In this document: positions 18,185 through 28,600 of the stretch, one piece after another
How the letters are laid out: every line of letters starts with the position of its first letter
Position numbering within the stretch: position 1 is the stretch's first letter
Origin: a bacterium
GTDB taxonomy: Bacteria > Planctomycetota > JADGBV01
Reading direction: 5' to 3'
Assembly: GCA_023261545.1 (NCBI GenBank)
Contig: JAHFOS010000002.1
Span: forward strand, 1-43,607
Length of the DNA stretch: 43,607 nt
The notes under the pieces: generated by a model
Databases searched by the model: none
What the model saw: the letters and a program-made list of their open reading frames with translations, nothing else
Told to the model about the DNA's origin: nothing
Program-made: the position numbers and the translations under genes

Positions 18185-21100
18185 GAATGCGCTCCTGACA
18201 CGCGCAGGCTCACGCCACCCAACAAGCCGGCGGGCAGGAGCTTCCCGCCCGAACTCTCGCGGGGATGGTAGGTCGGGTTCACGGCCGCCGGCGGAGTCAC
18301 TTTTCCGTAAAAGTTGTGGCTGGTGTTCGTGATGCGCAGTTCCAGCTCATTGAGCCCCTCCTTGATGCGTCCGGAAATGTCGAAGACGTAGGGCGCCCAT
18401 AGCCTTGTCCCGATTTTCTTGCGGTTCCAGTACAGCTCGGCCACATCGGCGCAGCCCTCTAAGCTGAGGAAGGTTGCCGCGCCGTTCGCCCAACGGCCCG
18501 GAAGGTGAACATCCCTGCTGTAACGAGCCATGCCTGAGTAATGCGGACATCCCAGCGCCGCCCAGGACCCGGCTTTGACAAGTTTTTTGGGGCGCATCAA
18601 AGCTCCGGTTCCATCCACGAAGAAGGCGCCGAGCAGTGCGGCCATGGGCAGCGCGTGCGGCCCCTCCCACTCTGGCACGCGCGTCTCGAACTCAAAGATA
18701 TTCTTGCCGCGACGGACATGGCCCCGGATATCGAAAACGATATTGCTTTCGTCCCAGACAATTTTTTCCCTGCCCCGGGGAAGCGCGGCGCCGTTGAGCT
18801 TGCAGTTTTGCAGGCCGAGCTCCTCGATGGCCAACTGGAGGCGTTCGGGCAGGTCCTCGATCTGGAACTCCGCGCGCACCTGGTAGGTCTCTCCGGGATG
18901 AAAGCTGGTGAGCGCGAAGGCACCGTGCATTTGGCCTAGTCCTGAGCCTCGGGCCGTCGAAAGCCAGCCGCCTTTTTTCATGAACCTGCCGTCCTCCGTC
19001 GGGGAAAATACGCTTTGGGAACCCTTTTTGCGTTTGGCCCACAGGGCCAAACGCAGGCGGTTGTCGTCTTCCAGGGCGAAGCGCCAGCGGCCGGACAAGC
19101 GGACTACTTTCTGGGGGCGTTGGGTTTCGGAGGTGACGCCGTTCCCTTGGGTGGATATCGCGACCTTGCTCTCTTTCAAACGGATAAAGGCCGAACCGTA
19201 GGGCTCCAGATCGAAGGGCACCGCGCATTTCCCGCCGACCCCTCTAGCGACGGCGAGCGGCTGCTTGCGCCCTGTTTCGGGATCCACTTTTTGGGCTTCC
19301 ACGGGGTGGCCCGTCACGAGGCTGTTTTTCACCTTCTTGTCCGAGCGGTTGATGAGCAAAAACTGGACTTCTGCGCGCGCGCCAGTGGCGGAGGACCGTG
19401 GTTCGAGGGCCCTGCGGCAGATCCATAGTCGGTGATCCTTCTTGCGGAGAACCTTCAAGGCGGCGCCGGACTTTTCGAGCTGCTGGGCCACTCTATTGGC
19501 CAGGACGCCGTGGCTGGAACGCAGATCGTTGGAGATCAGACAGGCAATGTTGCTCATCTTCCCGGACGGGATCAGCCGGGCCGCCGGGCGACCGCCGCGA
19601 AACAGACCCGCCACCTCGGCGTTGATGGCTTCCGGATCGAGACCGAAGTGATCCGCGAACTCGCGCGGAAACGATTTTACGTGGGGCGACTGCGTGGGAC
19701 AATGATTGACCAGCAGCAGCGTTCCTCCCTGCCGGGCGAACTCCAGGACCTTATCCCAAACCTCCCGGTCAACGCTCGTCACCGCCGGAAGCAGCAGCGC
19801 CGCAAAGGCCTCGCCGCCAATGTGGATCTTTCCCTCGCGCACCTCAGCAGCTTTGAGCGCGGATTCTGACAGAACGTCGAAGTCCTTCTGGTTGGCCAGC
19901 AGGACGTTGGTCAGGGCGTTGAAGGTGTTTTGGATGATTTCCCATTTCAACCGGTAGGTCTCGTCGTCCCGCATTTTATCCTGATGGCGGAAGTCCATCT
20001 CGCACCACAGCGTGGTGATGGGATAGAGCAGCGCCACCGACGGGTCGTGCCTGCCCAGGGAGTTGAGCTGGCAGACGCGCGCCGCGTAGTCCGAGTAGTC
20101 CGCGTAATATTTCCACAAGGAACTCTGATAAGCGTGGGAGGGGGCGTACCCGGCATCCGACAGCGTTTTGCGGAACCCTTTGACGGAGTAGTGCGCGCCC
20201 ATGAACTGCAGGGAGTTGACGCCGAGCACGGCGAGGCCGTCGGCAACGCGCTTCATATCCTGGAACGTGAGGTCCCAGCCGCTTCCCGTGAAGGTTTCGC
20301 ACAGGGTGCGCGGCCTGCCCGTATGATGGGAAACGCTGGAGGCCATTTTGCCGGCGATGTTGACCTCCGGAGAGGCGGCGAGCTGTTGCTTGGAGAAGAT
20401 GTGATCGCAGCCGGGTATGTGGAACCAGCGCAGCACGGAGTGATAATCCCCGGACATGAACGGAGCGCCGGGGAGCGATTCCTCCACGTTCAGGTGGCCG
20501 GTGAGCATGACCTTTCGGGCTTCGCACCAGTCGTGGATCTGCCTGGAAAAGCTGTTTTCAAACGCCCGCGCGGCGGTCCTCCAGTAATCGTAGCGCAACG
20601 GAACGGTGTCGCCGCTGCCGTGAAACAGATCCCCAAGGTGGGGCTCCAGCCGGTAGCCGTTCAACTCCGCGAATTGCTCCGCGAGCCGGTTCGACCAGGG
20701 GATGGCCTTCTGGACGGCAAGGCCGACATAGGACAGGCCCACCTCGTCCGAGAAGAATCCGGCGAGGGTTGTCCCGAAATGCCGCTTGAAGCGGCGGTAA
20801 TACTGCTCGTGGGTCAGGTGAATGAAGGCCGCGATGGCCTTTTCATTCATATTGCTTGGGGAACCCTCCTGGTTCCAGGCGAATGGCGACCAGCGGCAAG
20901 CGGCATGGACTCCCCCCGTCACCTCCGCGCGAACACCGCCGTTGCCGTCGGAAACGAGGACTTTCTGCCGCAGATCCGGGTGTTCCTTGAGCAAGCGTCC
21001 TCCGACAGGGCCGCTGGGCCAGCCGTACTCGTCGTAGATCCAGAGCTTCATGCCGTTTTTTTGCGCCTCGTCGAGAGCGACGGCGATTTTTTCGAAGAAG

Positions 21101-21312
21101 GTTTCGGACAGGTACTCCACTTCCAGACCGTACATGGTGTGGACGAAGAACTCGTAAATCCTGCGCTGGCGGAACTCCCGGATCTGCCTCCTGATCTCGC
21201 GATCTTCGAGTCTGGAATTCCAGAACCACATCATGACCGGGCGGAATTCCCGCAACGCGTCTCCGGCAAGTTTCGGATTCATCCCAGAGTGGTTGTTATT
21301 CTCAAGAGCCAT
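18181..21312 (-). CDS. GH106-like hydrolase (putative alpha-L-rhamnosidase), first paralogue
   Basis: The product has about 1043 residues from the ATG at 21312. An ATG at 21327 and one at 21282 are also in frame, and none has a strong ribosome site; the gene overlaps the amidohydrolase stop, so coupling is likely. No signal peptide is seen, so the enzyme is probably cytoplasmic and acts on imported oligosaccharide. The N-terminal barrel has FRPVMMWFWNSRL, WIYDEYGWPSGPVGGRLL, GFFSDE, MLTGHLNVEESL and LCETFTGSGW, matching the layout of GH106 alpha-L-rhamnosidase-like proteins (family recognition from memory). A GATase-like region follows, then a C-terminal galactose-binding-like sandwich (SRDVHLPGRW, LYWNRKKIGTRLWAPYVFDI). 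It lies between sugar catabolic genes and a secreted glycosidase, which supports a rhamnoside substrate. It is a distant paralogue of 40155-43241. Confidence 0.75.
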   Translation of the reverse strand: MALENNNHSGMNPKLAGDALREFRPVMMWFWNSRLEDREIRRQIREFRQRRIYEFFVHTMYGLEVEYLSETFFEKIAVALDEAQKNGMKLWIYDEYGWPSGPVGGRLLKEHPDLRQKVLVSDGNGGVRAEVTGGVHAACRWSPFAWNQEGSPSNMNEKAIAAFIHLTHEQYYRRFKRHFGTTLAGFFSDEVGLSYVGLAVQKAIPWSNRLAEQFAELNGYRLEPHLGDLFHGSGDTVPLRYDYWRTAARAFENSFSRQIHDWCEARKVMLTGHLNVEESLPGAPFMSGDYHSVLRWFHIPGCDHIFSKQQLAASPEVNIAGKMASSVSHHTGRPRTLCETFTGSGWDLTFQDMKRVADGLAVLGVNSLQFMGAHYSVKGFRKTLSDAGYAPSHAYQSSLWKYYADYSDYAARVCQLNSLGRHDPSVALLYPITTLWCEMDFRHQDKMRDDETYRLKWEIIQNTFNALTNVLLANQKDFDVLSESALKAAEVREGKIHIGGEAFAALLLPAVTSVDREVWDKVLEFARQGGTLLLVNHCPTQSPHVKSFPREFADHFGLDPEAINAEVAGLFRGGRPAARLIPSGKMSNIACLISNDLRSSHGVLANRVAQQLEKSGAALKVLRKKDHRLWICRRALEPRSSATGARAEVQFLLINRSDKKVKNSLVTGHPVEAQKVDPETGRKQPLAVARGVGGKCAVPFDLEPYGSAFIRLKESKVAISTQGNGVTSETQRPQKVVRLSGRWRFALEDDNRLRLALWAKRKKGSQSVFSPTEDGRFMKKGGWLSTARGSGLGQMHGAFALTSFHPGETYQVRAEFQIEDLPERLQLAIEELGLQNCKLNGAALPRGREKIVWDESNIVFDIRGHVRRGKNIFEFETRVPEWEGPHALPMAALLGAFFVDGTGALMRPKKLVKAGSWAALGCPHYSGMARYSRDVHLPGRWANGAATFLSLEGCADVAELYWNRKKIGTRLWAPYVFDISGRIKEGLNELELRITNTSHNFYGKVTPPAAVNPTYHPRESSGGKLLPAGLLGGVSLRVSGAHS

Positions 21313-22792
21313 AGACGCGTTCCGCATTGAGTCTCAGGACATCGGCAAGCTGATCGTCGGGCAGGCCGCAGCCCAGCGCCATGGCGAGATTGCACCTGGG
21401 ATCGAACCAATCCACGTCCGTGGCGAAGAGGACGCGGTGGTGGCCCAGCGCCGCCGCTAGGGCGTCCACCACGCCGTTGTGGAAGTAATCCCCAGCCAGG
21501 TCCACGTGGACGCCGGGAAAATCCCGGCACAGCCCGGCCACCGCCGCAAAGGCGGAGGGCCGGCCCCCGGCGTGTCCCAGCACGAAGGGCAGGCCGTTCA
21601 GCTTCGGAAGATAGCGGCGGAAACGGTCGGGGTGGGCCCGGTACTGCTCCGGGTTGTAGTCCGAGATCTCCCAACTGTGCGTCATGATGGTTTTCTTGAA
21701 GCGCGCGGCGACTTCATAAACATGAGCATAGGCTTCATCATCCCCCACGGTCTTGTGCATGACGGGGTGGATCTTGATCCCCACGCAGTCGGGATCCTCG
21801 TGGGCCTCCAGCAGGCGGCGGCGGTGCGCGGAGTCGCCGGCGGGATGAAAAACCTCGAAATAGGAAAAGCGGCCGGGAAAGCCGCGCCGCAGCTCCGCGG
21901 TGTACTGCCTGGAGGAGCGGCCCGGATCGTCCAACACCTCGCCCGGAATCAGGAAGAGCCGATCAAAGGCGATGGCATCCATGACCGCTCTCCAATCGGC
22001 GGGCGTGAACTTCAGGTCCGGCGTGAGCATGGCATAGCTGCCCCCCGCTCCGGGCTGGAGGTTGTGAGCGTGAGCGTCAATGATGAAAGGCGCGGGGACC
22101 GAGTACCCAACTTCTGCCGCCATGACGGGGGGCAAGCCCAGCAAGCGGCGCAGGTTATTGCCCGCGATGGCGCACTTAATTTCCCAGGAGAAATTCCCCA
22201 TGACGATGGGGCCCATGGCGGCGTCCGCGGAATAGAGGGGCCAATGACTGCCATACAGCAGTCGCGATCCCAAGCCCATTTCGACCAGCTCTTCGTGGCC
22301 CCGCCAGTTGGCGAAGTTGTAGGTGCAGAGGTGGACGTTGGCCGTCTGGCTCAGCAGCTCTTTCACCTCCTTCAGGTGGTAGATGAGTTTCCTGGGGCCC
22401 GACTCCAGGATGATGTTGAGCCGCGGCCGCTCGGCCACGAGCGCGCGCAGGCCGCTGAAACCCAGGTCGGTGTGCAGGACCACCAGCGGCATGCCGAGCG
22501 CCTCCATGCCTTCCAGCAGGGCGCCGCAAGACTCCAGGGCGTGCTGCCGCGGAGCCAGACGGATCATGCGGATAGGCTGTTCCCACAACTTTCGCAACTG
22601 CGGCGCCAGGGCCGGATTGGCGGGAGCGGTCCGCGCGCAATCCGTGTTGAGCTTTGCGGCGAAGCCGGGAAAAGCAGGCGGCTGATCTTCCCAGACCGAT
22701 GCGTCCAGCCAAGGCAAGGCGTCCCGGACACGGCGGTAACCGCGCCGCAGCGCGGACACTCGCTCCAGCACTTCCTCACGTTTCAAGCTCAT
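21302..22792 (-). CDS. Tandem amidohydrolase (Amidohydro_2-like) with degenerate first half
   Basis: The product has 496 residues; its ATGA overlaps the kinase stop. The C-terminal half (~235-496) is a complete amidohydrolase-2 barrel: IIDAHAHN (His241, His243), GIKIHP, IMTHSWE (His372), VLGHAGG (His407) and FATDVDWFD (Asp459). These are the usual metal and catalytic positions. The N-terminal half (1-225) has the same overall order but lacks ligands: LDASVW at residue 29 replaces the H-x-H strand, and YGSHWPLYS carries His where the active-site Asp would be. It still ends with the NNLRRLLGL tail. It therefore looks like an active domain fused to a pseudo-domain. Family members include sugar lactonases and decarboxylases. 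Its step in a rhamnose or fucose isomerase pathway is not known. Confidence 0.78.
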   Translation of the reverse strand: MSLKREEVLERVSALRRGYRRVRDALPWLDASVWEDQPPAFPGFAAKLNTDCARTAPANPALAPQLRKLWEQPIRMIRLAPRQHALESCGALLEGMEALGMPLVVLHTDLGFSGLRALVAERPRLNIILESGPRKLIYHLKEVKELLSQTANVHLCTYNFANWRGHEELVEMGLGSRLLYGSHWPLYSADAAMGPIVMGNFSWEIKCAIAGNNLRRLLGLPPVMAAEVGYSVPAPFIIDAHAHNLQPGAGGSYAMLTPDLKFTPADWRAVMDAIAFDRLFLIPGEVLDDPGRSSRQYTAELRRGFPGRFSYFEVFHPAGDSAHRRRLLEAHEDPDCVGIKIHPVMHKTVGDDEAYAHVYEVAARFKKTIMTHSWEISDYNPEQYRAHPDRFRRYLPKLNGLPFVLGHAGGRPSAFAAVAGLCRDFPGVHVDLAGDYFHNGVVDALAAALGHHRVLFATDVDWFDPRCNLAMALGCGLPDDQLADVLRLNAERVYGS

Positions 22793-24216
22793 GCTTCGAC
22801 CATCAGCGGAGCGAAAGAGCGTTCCAAGACTTCCGCTGTTTCGTTCTCTCCGCGCAGGACGCCGAGAGTACGGGCCTGGACGAGGATGTTGCCGATGGCC
22901 GTCGCTTCGGCGGGACCAGCCAATACCGGAAATCCCAGATTCGCGGCCAACCGGCGGCAGAGCATGCCGCTGCGGCTGCCTCCCCCCACCAGACGCAGGA
23001 GGGTGAAGTCACGACCCGTAACGGCGGCGAGGCGCCGCGTGTTACCGGCTATTCCCCATGCCAGGCTGCGCAGGATGAGCGCGGTGAATTCTCCGGGGGC
23101 CGCGGGAACGGACAGGCCGCTCTCGCGGCAGGCCGTGGCGATGGCTTCGGTCATGCGGGATGGGGCGAAGAAACGCGGCGCGCCCAGATCCACCGCGATC
23201 TCGCTCGGGAATTTTTGCGCCGCGAGTTCCAAAGCCTCGTAGCCAAGATCAAGGCCTCCGGTGCTCCATTCGCGCAGGCATTCCTGCAGGGGCCACATGC
23301 CGGTGCAGCCCGCGAAGAGACCCCAGCGCCGCCATGGCAGGCCCAGCAGCGCCAGCGAATCGTCAGTGAGGTGCCGCTCCTGAGGTTCCGCCCCCAGACA
23401 GCAGCCGAGCATGGCCCAGGTGCCCAGGATCAGGAACAGCGTGCCGTCGCCCAGGGAGGGGATGGCGGCCGAGGCGGCGGCGGTGTCGTGGCCAGCGCCG
23501 GCGATGACAGGCACCCCGATGAGTCGAGGATGCGGCGCCGCTTCCGCGCGCACTCTGCCGATGACGGCGGGGGCCTTGAGCACCGGCGGGAGGACACCTT
23601 GGGGAATACCCAACTTCAAGAGGATTTCCCGGTTCCAGCCATCGTGGCGCAGGCTCCGCAACTGCGAAGCCGTGGCAAAAGTGGCGTCCGTGACCCGCGA
23701 TCCGCACAACCGGCTGTGAATGAGGTCGGCGACGAAAAGCAGGGTGACGGGGCGGTGGAGGACTTCCGGCTCGTCCCTGACCATGGCCGCGAGCTGGCAC
23801 AGGGTGGTGATCGGGGAGAGGGTCGAGCCGTTTTGACGGAAGATTTCACCGGGCGGCAGGGTTTTGGCAAGGATTCCCGGCATCCCTTGGGTACGGGAGT
23901 CGCGGTAGCACACGGGAGCGTAAGCCAGCCGGCCCGCTTCGTCCACAAGACCGAAATCCTGGGCCCAACTGTCGCAACTCAAGGAGGCTATCTCCCCCCC
24001 GCCGGCCCGCTCGGCGGCTGCAAAAAGCCCCCGGTCAATCTCGCGGTTGATGAGCTCAAAGTCCCAGCGCTTGCGCCCGCCGGCCGGTTGCGCGGCGTGC
24101 TCGAAGCGGTGGACCACTTCTATGCTGAGGCACCCGTCGCGGAGCACTCCCGTCACAACGCGGCCGCGGCTGGCCCCCAGATCCATGGCGATGAAAGTTT
24201 TGGTGTCCTCAGCCAC
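22789..24216 (-). CDS. rhaB: Rhamnulokinase
   Basis: The product is a FGGY-family sugar kinase of 475 residues that phosphorylates L-rhamnulose to rhamnulose 1-phosphate in the cytoplasm. I chose the GTG at 24216, preceded by AAGGA with an 8-base gap; it overlaps the isomerase stop by 8 bases. Residues 11-19 carry the phosphate-binding strand MDLGASRGR, typical of RhaB (DLGASSGR). The RhaB-like features HRFEH, SCDSWAQDFGLVD and PVCYRDSRTQG follow. The second ATPase domain has GAGHDTAAA, ILGTWAMLG and VGGGSRSGMLCRRLA. Length and motifs fit RhaB better than fuculokinase or xylulokinase. It lies between an isomerase and an amidohydrolase in a tightly packed operon. Confidence 0.88.
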   Translation of the reverse strand: MAEDTKTFIAMDLGASRGRVVTGVLRDGCLSIEVVHRFEHAAQPAGGRKRWDFELINREIDRGLFAAAERAGGGEIASLSCDSWAQDFGLVDEAGRLAYAPVCYRDSRTQGMPGILAKTLPPGEIFRQNGSTLSPITTLCQLAAMVRDEPEVLHRPVTLLFVADLIHSRLCGSRVTDATFATASQLRSLRHDGWNREILLKLGIPQGVLPPVLKAPAVIGRVRAEAAPHPRLIGVPVIAGAGHDTAAASAAIPSLGDGTLFLILGTWAMLGCCLGAEPQERHLTDDSLALLGLPWRRWGLFAGCTGMWPLQECLREWSTGGLDLGYEALELAAQKFPSEIAVDLGAPRFFAPSRMTEAIATACRESGLSVPAAPGEFTALILRSLAWGIAGNTRRLAAVTGRDFTLLRLVGGGSRSGMLCRRLAANLGFPVLAGPAEATAIGNILVQARTLGVLRGENETAEVLERSFAPLMVEA

Positions 24217-25618
24217 GCCGCAGATCCTTGAAACCGAAACGCTGGAGCTGCGCCAGCTTGCGGAGGCGCGCACCGTGATGGCCCGGAGCCGCGACAAGGT
24301 GATGCGCGCCCCCGGCCAGGGAGTAGCGGTTCAGGAACTCTCCGGCCGGTTCCTCCAGCCGCACGATCCAATGGGGAATGTCCAGGTTGCGCAGGGGTTG
24401 CAGGTCCTCGATCCGAGTCTCGTAGGCGATGTAGAAGAACCTGCCATCCGGGCCGATGCTTAACGTGGTGAGCGTTACCGGCCCCGGTTCCAGGGTGAAC
24501 CACATCCCCGCGTAGGGCTCGATGCCCGGCGCCCAGAAGTCCTTCTTCACCAGACGGATCTTGCGGTCATGCCGGGCCAGGGCGGGATTGCACTCCTGCA
24601 TGTGGCTCATCAGCAGCCGGTCGCTGCGGTAATCCACCGTGTAGATCTCGGTGAAATTCGCCGCCCCGCTGAGCGCGCGCAACTGGGCCATGTGCGCGGC
24701 CCGCAACACGTCGCCTTCCCCGGCGTAACCCAGCCCCTCGGCCATGAGCTTGTTGATGCCAAGGAAAGGCAGAGTGCCGAGGCCGGGAACCTCAAGCAGA
24801 TCGCTGAAGTTCATGGTAAAGGCGTCCAGCCGCTCCTCGGCGATCCAATTCCTGAGCGCCAGTTCGAGCCGCGCGGAACGGCCGTGGATCTCCGGGGTGA
24901 GATCGGGGGCCAGCTCGTAGGATTCGCGATCCCTGGCGAGCGTGGCGGCGACCTCCGCCGCGCCGACTCCCTGGATGTGTTCGAGGAATCTGCTCGTCTC
25001 CAGCTCCACCACCGCCACCCCCCAGTCCTTTTCCAGCGCCGCGGGATCGTAGCGGAAATCTTCCATACCCAGGAAGGGCCGGCCCAACCGGCCAGCGCGC
25101 AGCTTTCTCGCAAAGCGGCAGGCCCGGGCGGCCTCCAGCCATTCCCCGATCCGGGCCAGGGCGGCGCCGTCCTCGCAATGCCCGGACTCCAGGCCAAAGG
25201 TACGGTCTTTCTGCAATAGCACGCAACTCAAATCCTGGGTCCCCTGGGCGACATGGTTCATCAGCAGATCGTCAAAGCCATAGCTGGCGGTTATTTCGCG
25301 GGCCTCCTGGGTGTTCCAGATCACGAGGGGGAGATCCGTCTTGATAAGTTCTGGGATCAGGATGCCGCTGCATGTGTAGGTGAGGGGAACGACCAGCACG
25401 GCGTCCACATCTTCCTGCTCGGCACGCGCGAGTCCCGCGCGAACTTCCTCGGCGGTACAGACCATGGCACAGGACAGCAGTTCGCCGAAGGGGCGCACCC
25501 CGTCCGCGAAGCGCCGCAACTGGATTTCCCAGCGGGGCAGGTAATCCGGCAGCTTCTCCCGGTAGAAGTCCAGGGTCGTGCCCAAAAGGCAAACCCTCGG
25601 CTTAACGATGGGCTTCAT
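24209..25618 (-). CDS. L-fucose/L-arabinose isomerase family protein (probable L-rhamnose or L-fucose isomerase)
   Basis: The product has 469 residues from the ATG at 25618, with GGAAGG just upstream and a 4-base overlap with the preceding stop. The fold is of the AraA/FucI type, which converts an aldose to a ketose with Mn2+. The four metal ligands known in AraA have visible counterparts: Glu301 in GYAGEGD, Glu324 in NFTEIY, His339 in LLMSHMQECNP and His439 in LAGGAHHLV. The protein is shorter than FucI (~590) and close to AraA (~500). No RhaA-type isomerase is present, and the next gene is a rhamnulokinase. This enzyme is therefore the only candidate for the first step of the pathway. Substrate preference between L-rhamnose, L-fucose and related sugars cannot be read from the sequence. 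Confidence 0.8.
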   Translation of the reverse strand: MKPIVKPRVCLLGTTLDFYREKLPDYLPRWEIQLRRFADGVRPFGELLSCAMVCTAEEVRAGLARAEQEDVDAVLVVPLTYTCSGILIPELIKTDLPLVIWNTQEAREITASYGFDDLLMNHVAQGTQDLSCVLLQKDRTFGLESGHCEDGAALARIGEWLEAARACRFARKLRAGRLGRPFLGMEDFRYDPAALEKDWGVAVVELETSRFLEHIQGVGAAEVAATLARDRESYELAPDLTPEIHGRSARLELALRNWIAEERLDAFTMNFSDLLEVPGLGTLPFLGINKLMAEGLGYAGEGDVLRAAHMAQLRALSGAANFTEIYTVDYRSDRLLMSHMQECNPALARHDRKIRLVKKDFWAPGIEPYAGMWFTLEPGPVTLTTLSIGPDGRFFYIAYETRIEDLQPLRNLDIPHWIVRLEEPAGEFLNRYSLAGGAHHLVAAPGHHGARLRKLAQLQRFGFKDLRRG

Positions 25619-28600
25619 GGCTTTCCTTCCGGAGTTACGGGGCGGCTCATGGACAGGCAGCCGATGCCCTTGGGTTGGAGTGTGGCGCTCAATACCGCCT
25701 TGCCTCCCAACACGGAGGGGGTCAGGATCTTGTCGTTCCATAGGTCGCGATAAGTGGCCCCTGCCACGGCCTCCACCTCCAAGACCGGCCCCTCATGGCT
25801 CCTCGTTCTGTCGTTGTAGATCGTCCATACGGTTTCACCCTCGGCGGGAAACATGTTGGCGTAAAGGCAGGGCGCCAGGGTGGGCACGAGCGGCTCGGGG
25901 GCGACAGCGCGGAAGGCCGCGGCATGATCGTGAAGCAGCGCCAGCGCCTTGCGCAGGAACTCCTGGGCCGCGGGTTCAAAGCCATTCGTGGTATCCCGGC
26001 ATAACCACCAGCCCTCGCCGTTGAAGAAGGGGAACTTCAGCAGGGGCCAGCCACCTTCGACACAGCGGTTTACGGAGTGGAGCTGGATTATTTTGAAGTC
26101 GGGAAAGGCGAAGTGGAAGAAATCGACGCGGTGTGGAGACAGCACGGGGTCGCTCCAGGTGATGGAGTAGGACAAGGCGCCGTCCACCAACTGGGAGTTC
26201 TGATCCGCCGGAGTGTACTCCACGAAAAGGGCCGTGCCTGGGGTGACGCCCTGGCGTAGTGCGCGGCACAGCTCCTGCTCGCCACGCAAGGGTGAGCTGG
26301 GAACCGGGTGCCCGTGGTCGCGGGCGTAGCAGATTTTTTCCTCGTTGCAAATGCCAAGCTGGTCAATGTACATCCCCCGCGGTTTCAGATCCGCGCTGAC
26401 CCTGCTATAGACCCCGGCCAGATGCCGCTGCCAGACCCGAGAGCCGGGACACATGAAGTGTTCGGGATGAGTGGTTCCCCCTCCCCAGCGCAGCGGAGTT
26501 CCGTCTTTGCCAAGGATATGACCTTCCTCAACGTGCCGGCGGCCCCAAAGGCTGCGCTCGTCACAGAGGTAGCCCTCCAAGTACACCCCGACGGGAAACC
26601 CCGCATCCTGGACTCCAGCGATGGCCGTCGCCAGCTTTTCCAAGCCGTCGGGCTGCTCGTAATGCGAGTAATCGCCGGTACGCCCGTAGAGGGCGGACTG
26701 CTCGTGGCCGAAATCAAAGATGTGCAAATAATCTGCCTTGCCAAAAAACGCTTGGTCCTCGTGAGCCGCCTCCCCCATCCGGTAGCTTCGGTTCTTCGCG
26801 TCGTAGAGTACGCCGCGCCGCGACTGGTCGTAGAAATCATAATGAAGATAGTGCTGGCGGTAATTGTAGATATCCTGCACCCAGCGCTGACGCGCTGCCA
26901 GCGGTTGATACCACGTCTGCGCCCAACGCCGATAAGCGGAAAACTGCGCCCGCCAATCTCCCGTGTGGCCACCGATGACGGCCTGCGCGGTTTCCACGGT
27001 CGCGCCGGGGAGAATCTCGCGCGGGAGATACTCGACGCGCAGAGCCACGCCTTCGTCGTTCTTGTCCAACCCGTAATATTTGTAGAGAGCCGCGAGGTCA
27101 CGCACCATGAGGTACAGGCCTCCTCCCAGCTCGGGGTTGAAGGCCCCCATGACCTGGAGCGGGAAATTGCCTCCATAAGCGCGCCGCTGCCGGGTGTGCT
27201 GCCGGCTGATGACCCCTCCCATGGAGGGGTAGAAATACCAAGTGTTCTCGGCGGAACCCAGGGCGAAACGGGGAAGAGTCGGGAAATTGACGACGGGCAC
27301 CAACGGAGCCGCCGAGACGTTGCGGACGTCAAGGTCCAGGAGCAGCTCTCCCGAAGCCAGTGCTTCCATGCGCAGCGATCCCGCCAGGGGCAACTCCGGG
27401 CGCGCATCGACTTCAACGAGGACGGCGTTGCCATCGCGGCCCACCAGCCGGCCCCGGATGCGATCAGAGGTGAGCAGGAGGTTGCCCGACCCCAACTCGA
27501 AGAAGCTGCCGCCCGCGAGATCACCGCCCTCCTGGCCGAGGCATTTGTCGCGCAACGCCAGCAGCCGTAGTCCCGAAGAGAGGTCGAAACGCGCGTACAG
27601 GGTGGTGGTGTCAATCTCTATGGAGTTGCCTTGGGCCGTCAGCAACGGCGTCTGTGGCGTGAGCGCTGGCCGATGGCTTGAAACAGGAAATCCGCCGGAC
27701 TTCGAGCGCACGATGCGGGGGGCGCCGTCGTTCAAGGTGAGGGCCGCCAGCAGCACCCCGCCGTTACCGGCAGCATACTCCAGGGTCACGGTTTCCAGTG
27801 GCGTCTCGCGCAGATTTCCCAGGCCATAAACGTGAAGTCCCTCCAGGATCTCATGCTTTCCCGTCTCCAAGCAGAGAGGAAAATGCGCCTGGGCTGTGCC
27901 GTCCGCGTAGCGGAGCCTGACGGCGAATTGCTCGGGATGCTCCAGCCGCGTGAGCGGGGTTGTGCCCATGAGGCCGCTGTGATCCAGCGACGGCAGAGAG
28001 GTCGCCATCAGCAGGTAGATCTCCCGCGCGGAACGGTTCAGGGGAATGGAGAGCTGCGGGTTTTTCTTGGAAACGGCGGCGACGTCCTGCTCACCGTCGA
28101 TCAGATCGAAGGGAATGGCGTCCACCCTGATCTCGCGGCCTGTAAACCAATCCACCAAACCCAGCTTTTCTCTCCAACGGCGCGAACTGTCCGCCGCCAC
28201 CGCCGCGATGTTCGCGGTGACAAAGGGCGCGGTTCCATAATCAGGCCGTCGCAGCTCATGGGGAAGAACATCCACCATGGGCCGGAGGGGTCGAAAAGAC
28301 GTGAACCGAAGTTCATCGAGAAGAACTTCAGCGCCGGCGGCCCCGGCCTGAACCTGGATGGCCAGCTCCGCCACCGTGAAACGGCTCGCGAGGCGTCCCA
28401 CATGCAGGTGCCACTGATCATCCGCGATAATCTGGTCCATCGAAAGCAGAACCTCGAAGGCCGAAGGAGCGCCGCCAACGGTATTCCCGATCCACAGGAG
28501 GTAGTCTTTGGAGGAGGTGAGGTTCTTCGCCCGGTAACGCACGGCGACGTAACGCGCTTCCTTCAGATCGGGCACGTTCAGCAGGGGCTTGGACCATTTC

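Noticed and set aside
22789-24216. Fuculokinase or xylulokinase identity for the FGGY kinase
   Set aside because: The MDLGASRGR start, HRFEH and the CDSWAQDFGLVD segment follow the rhamnulokinase pattern, and the linked aldolase is of the RhaE type.
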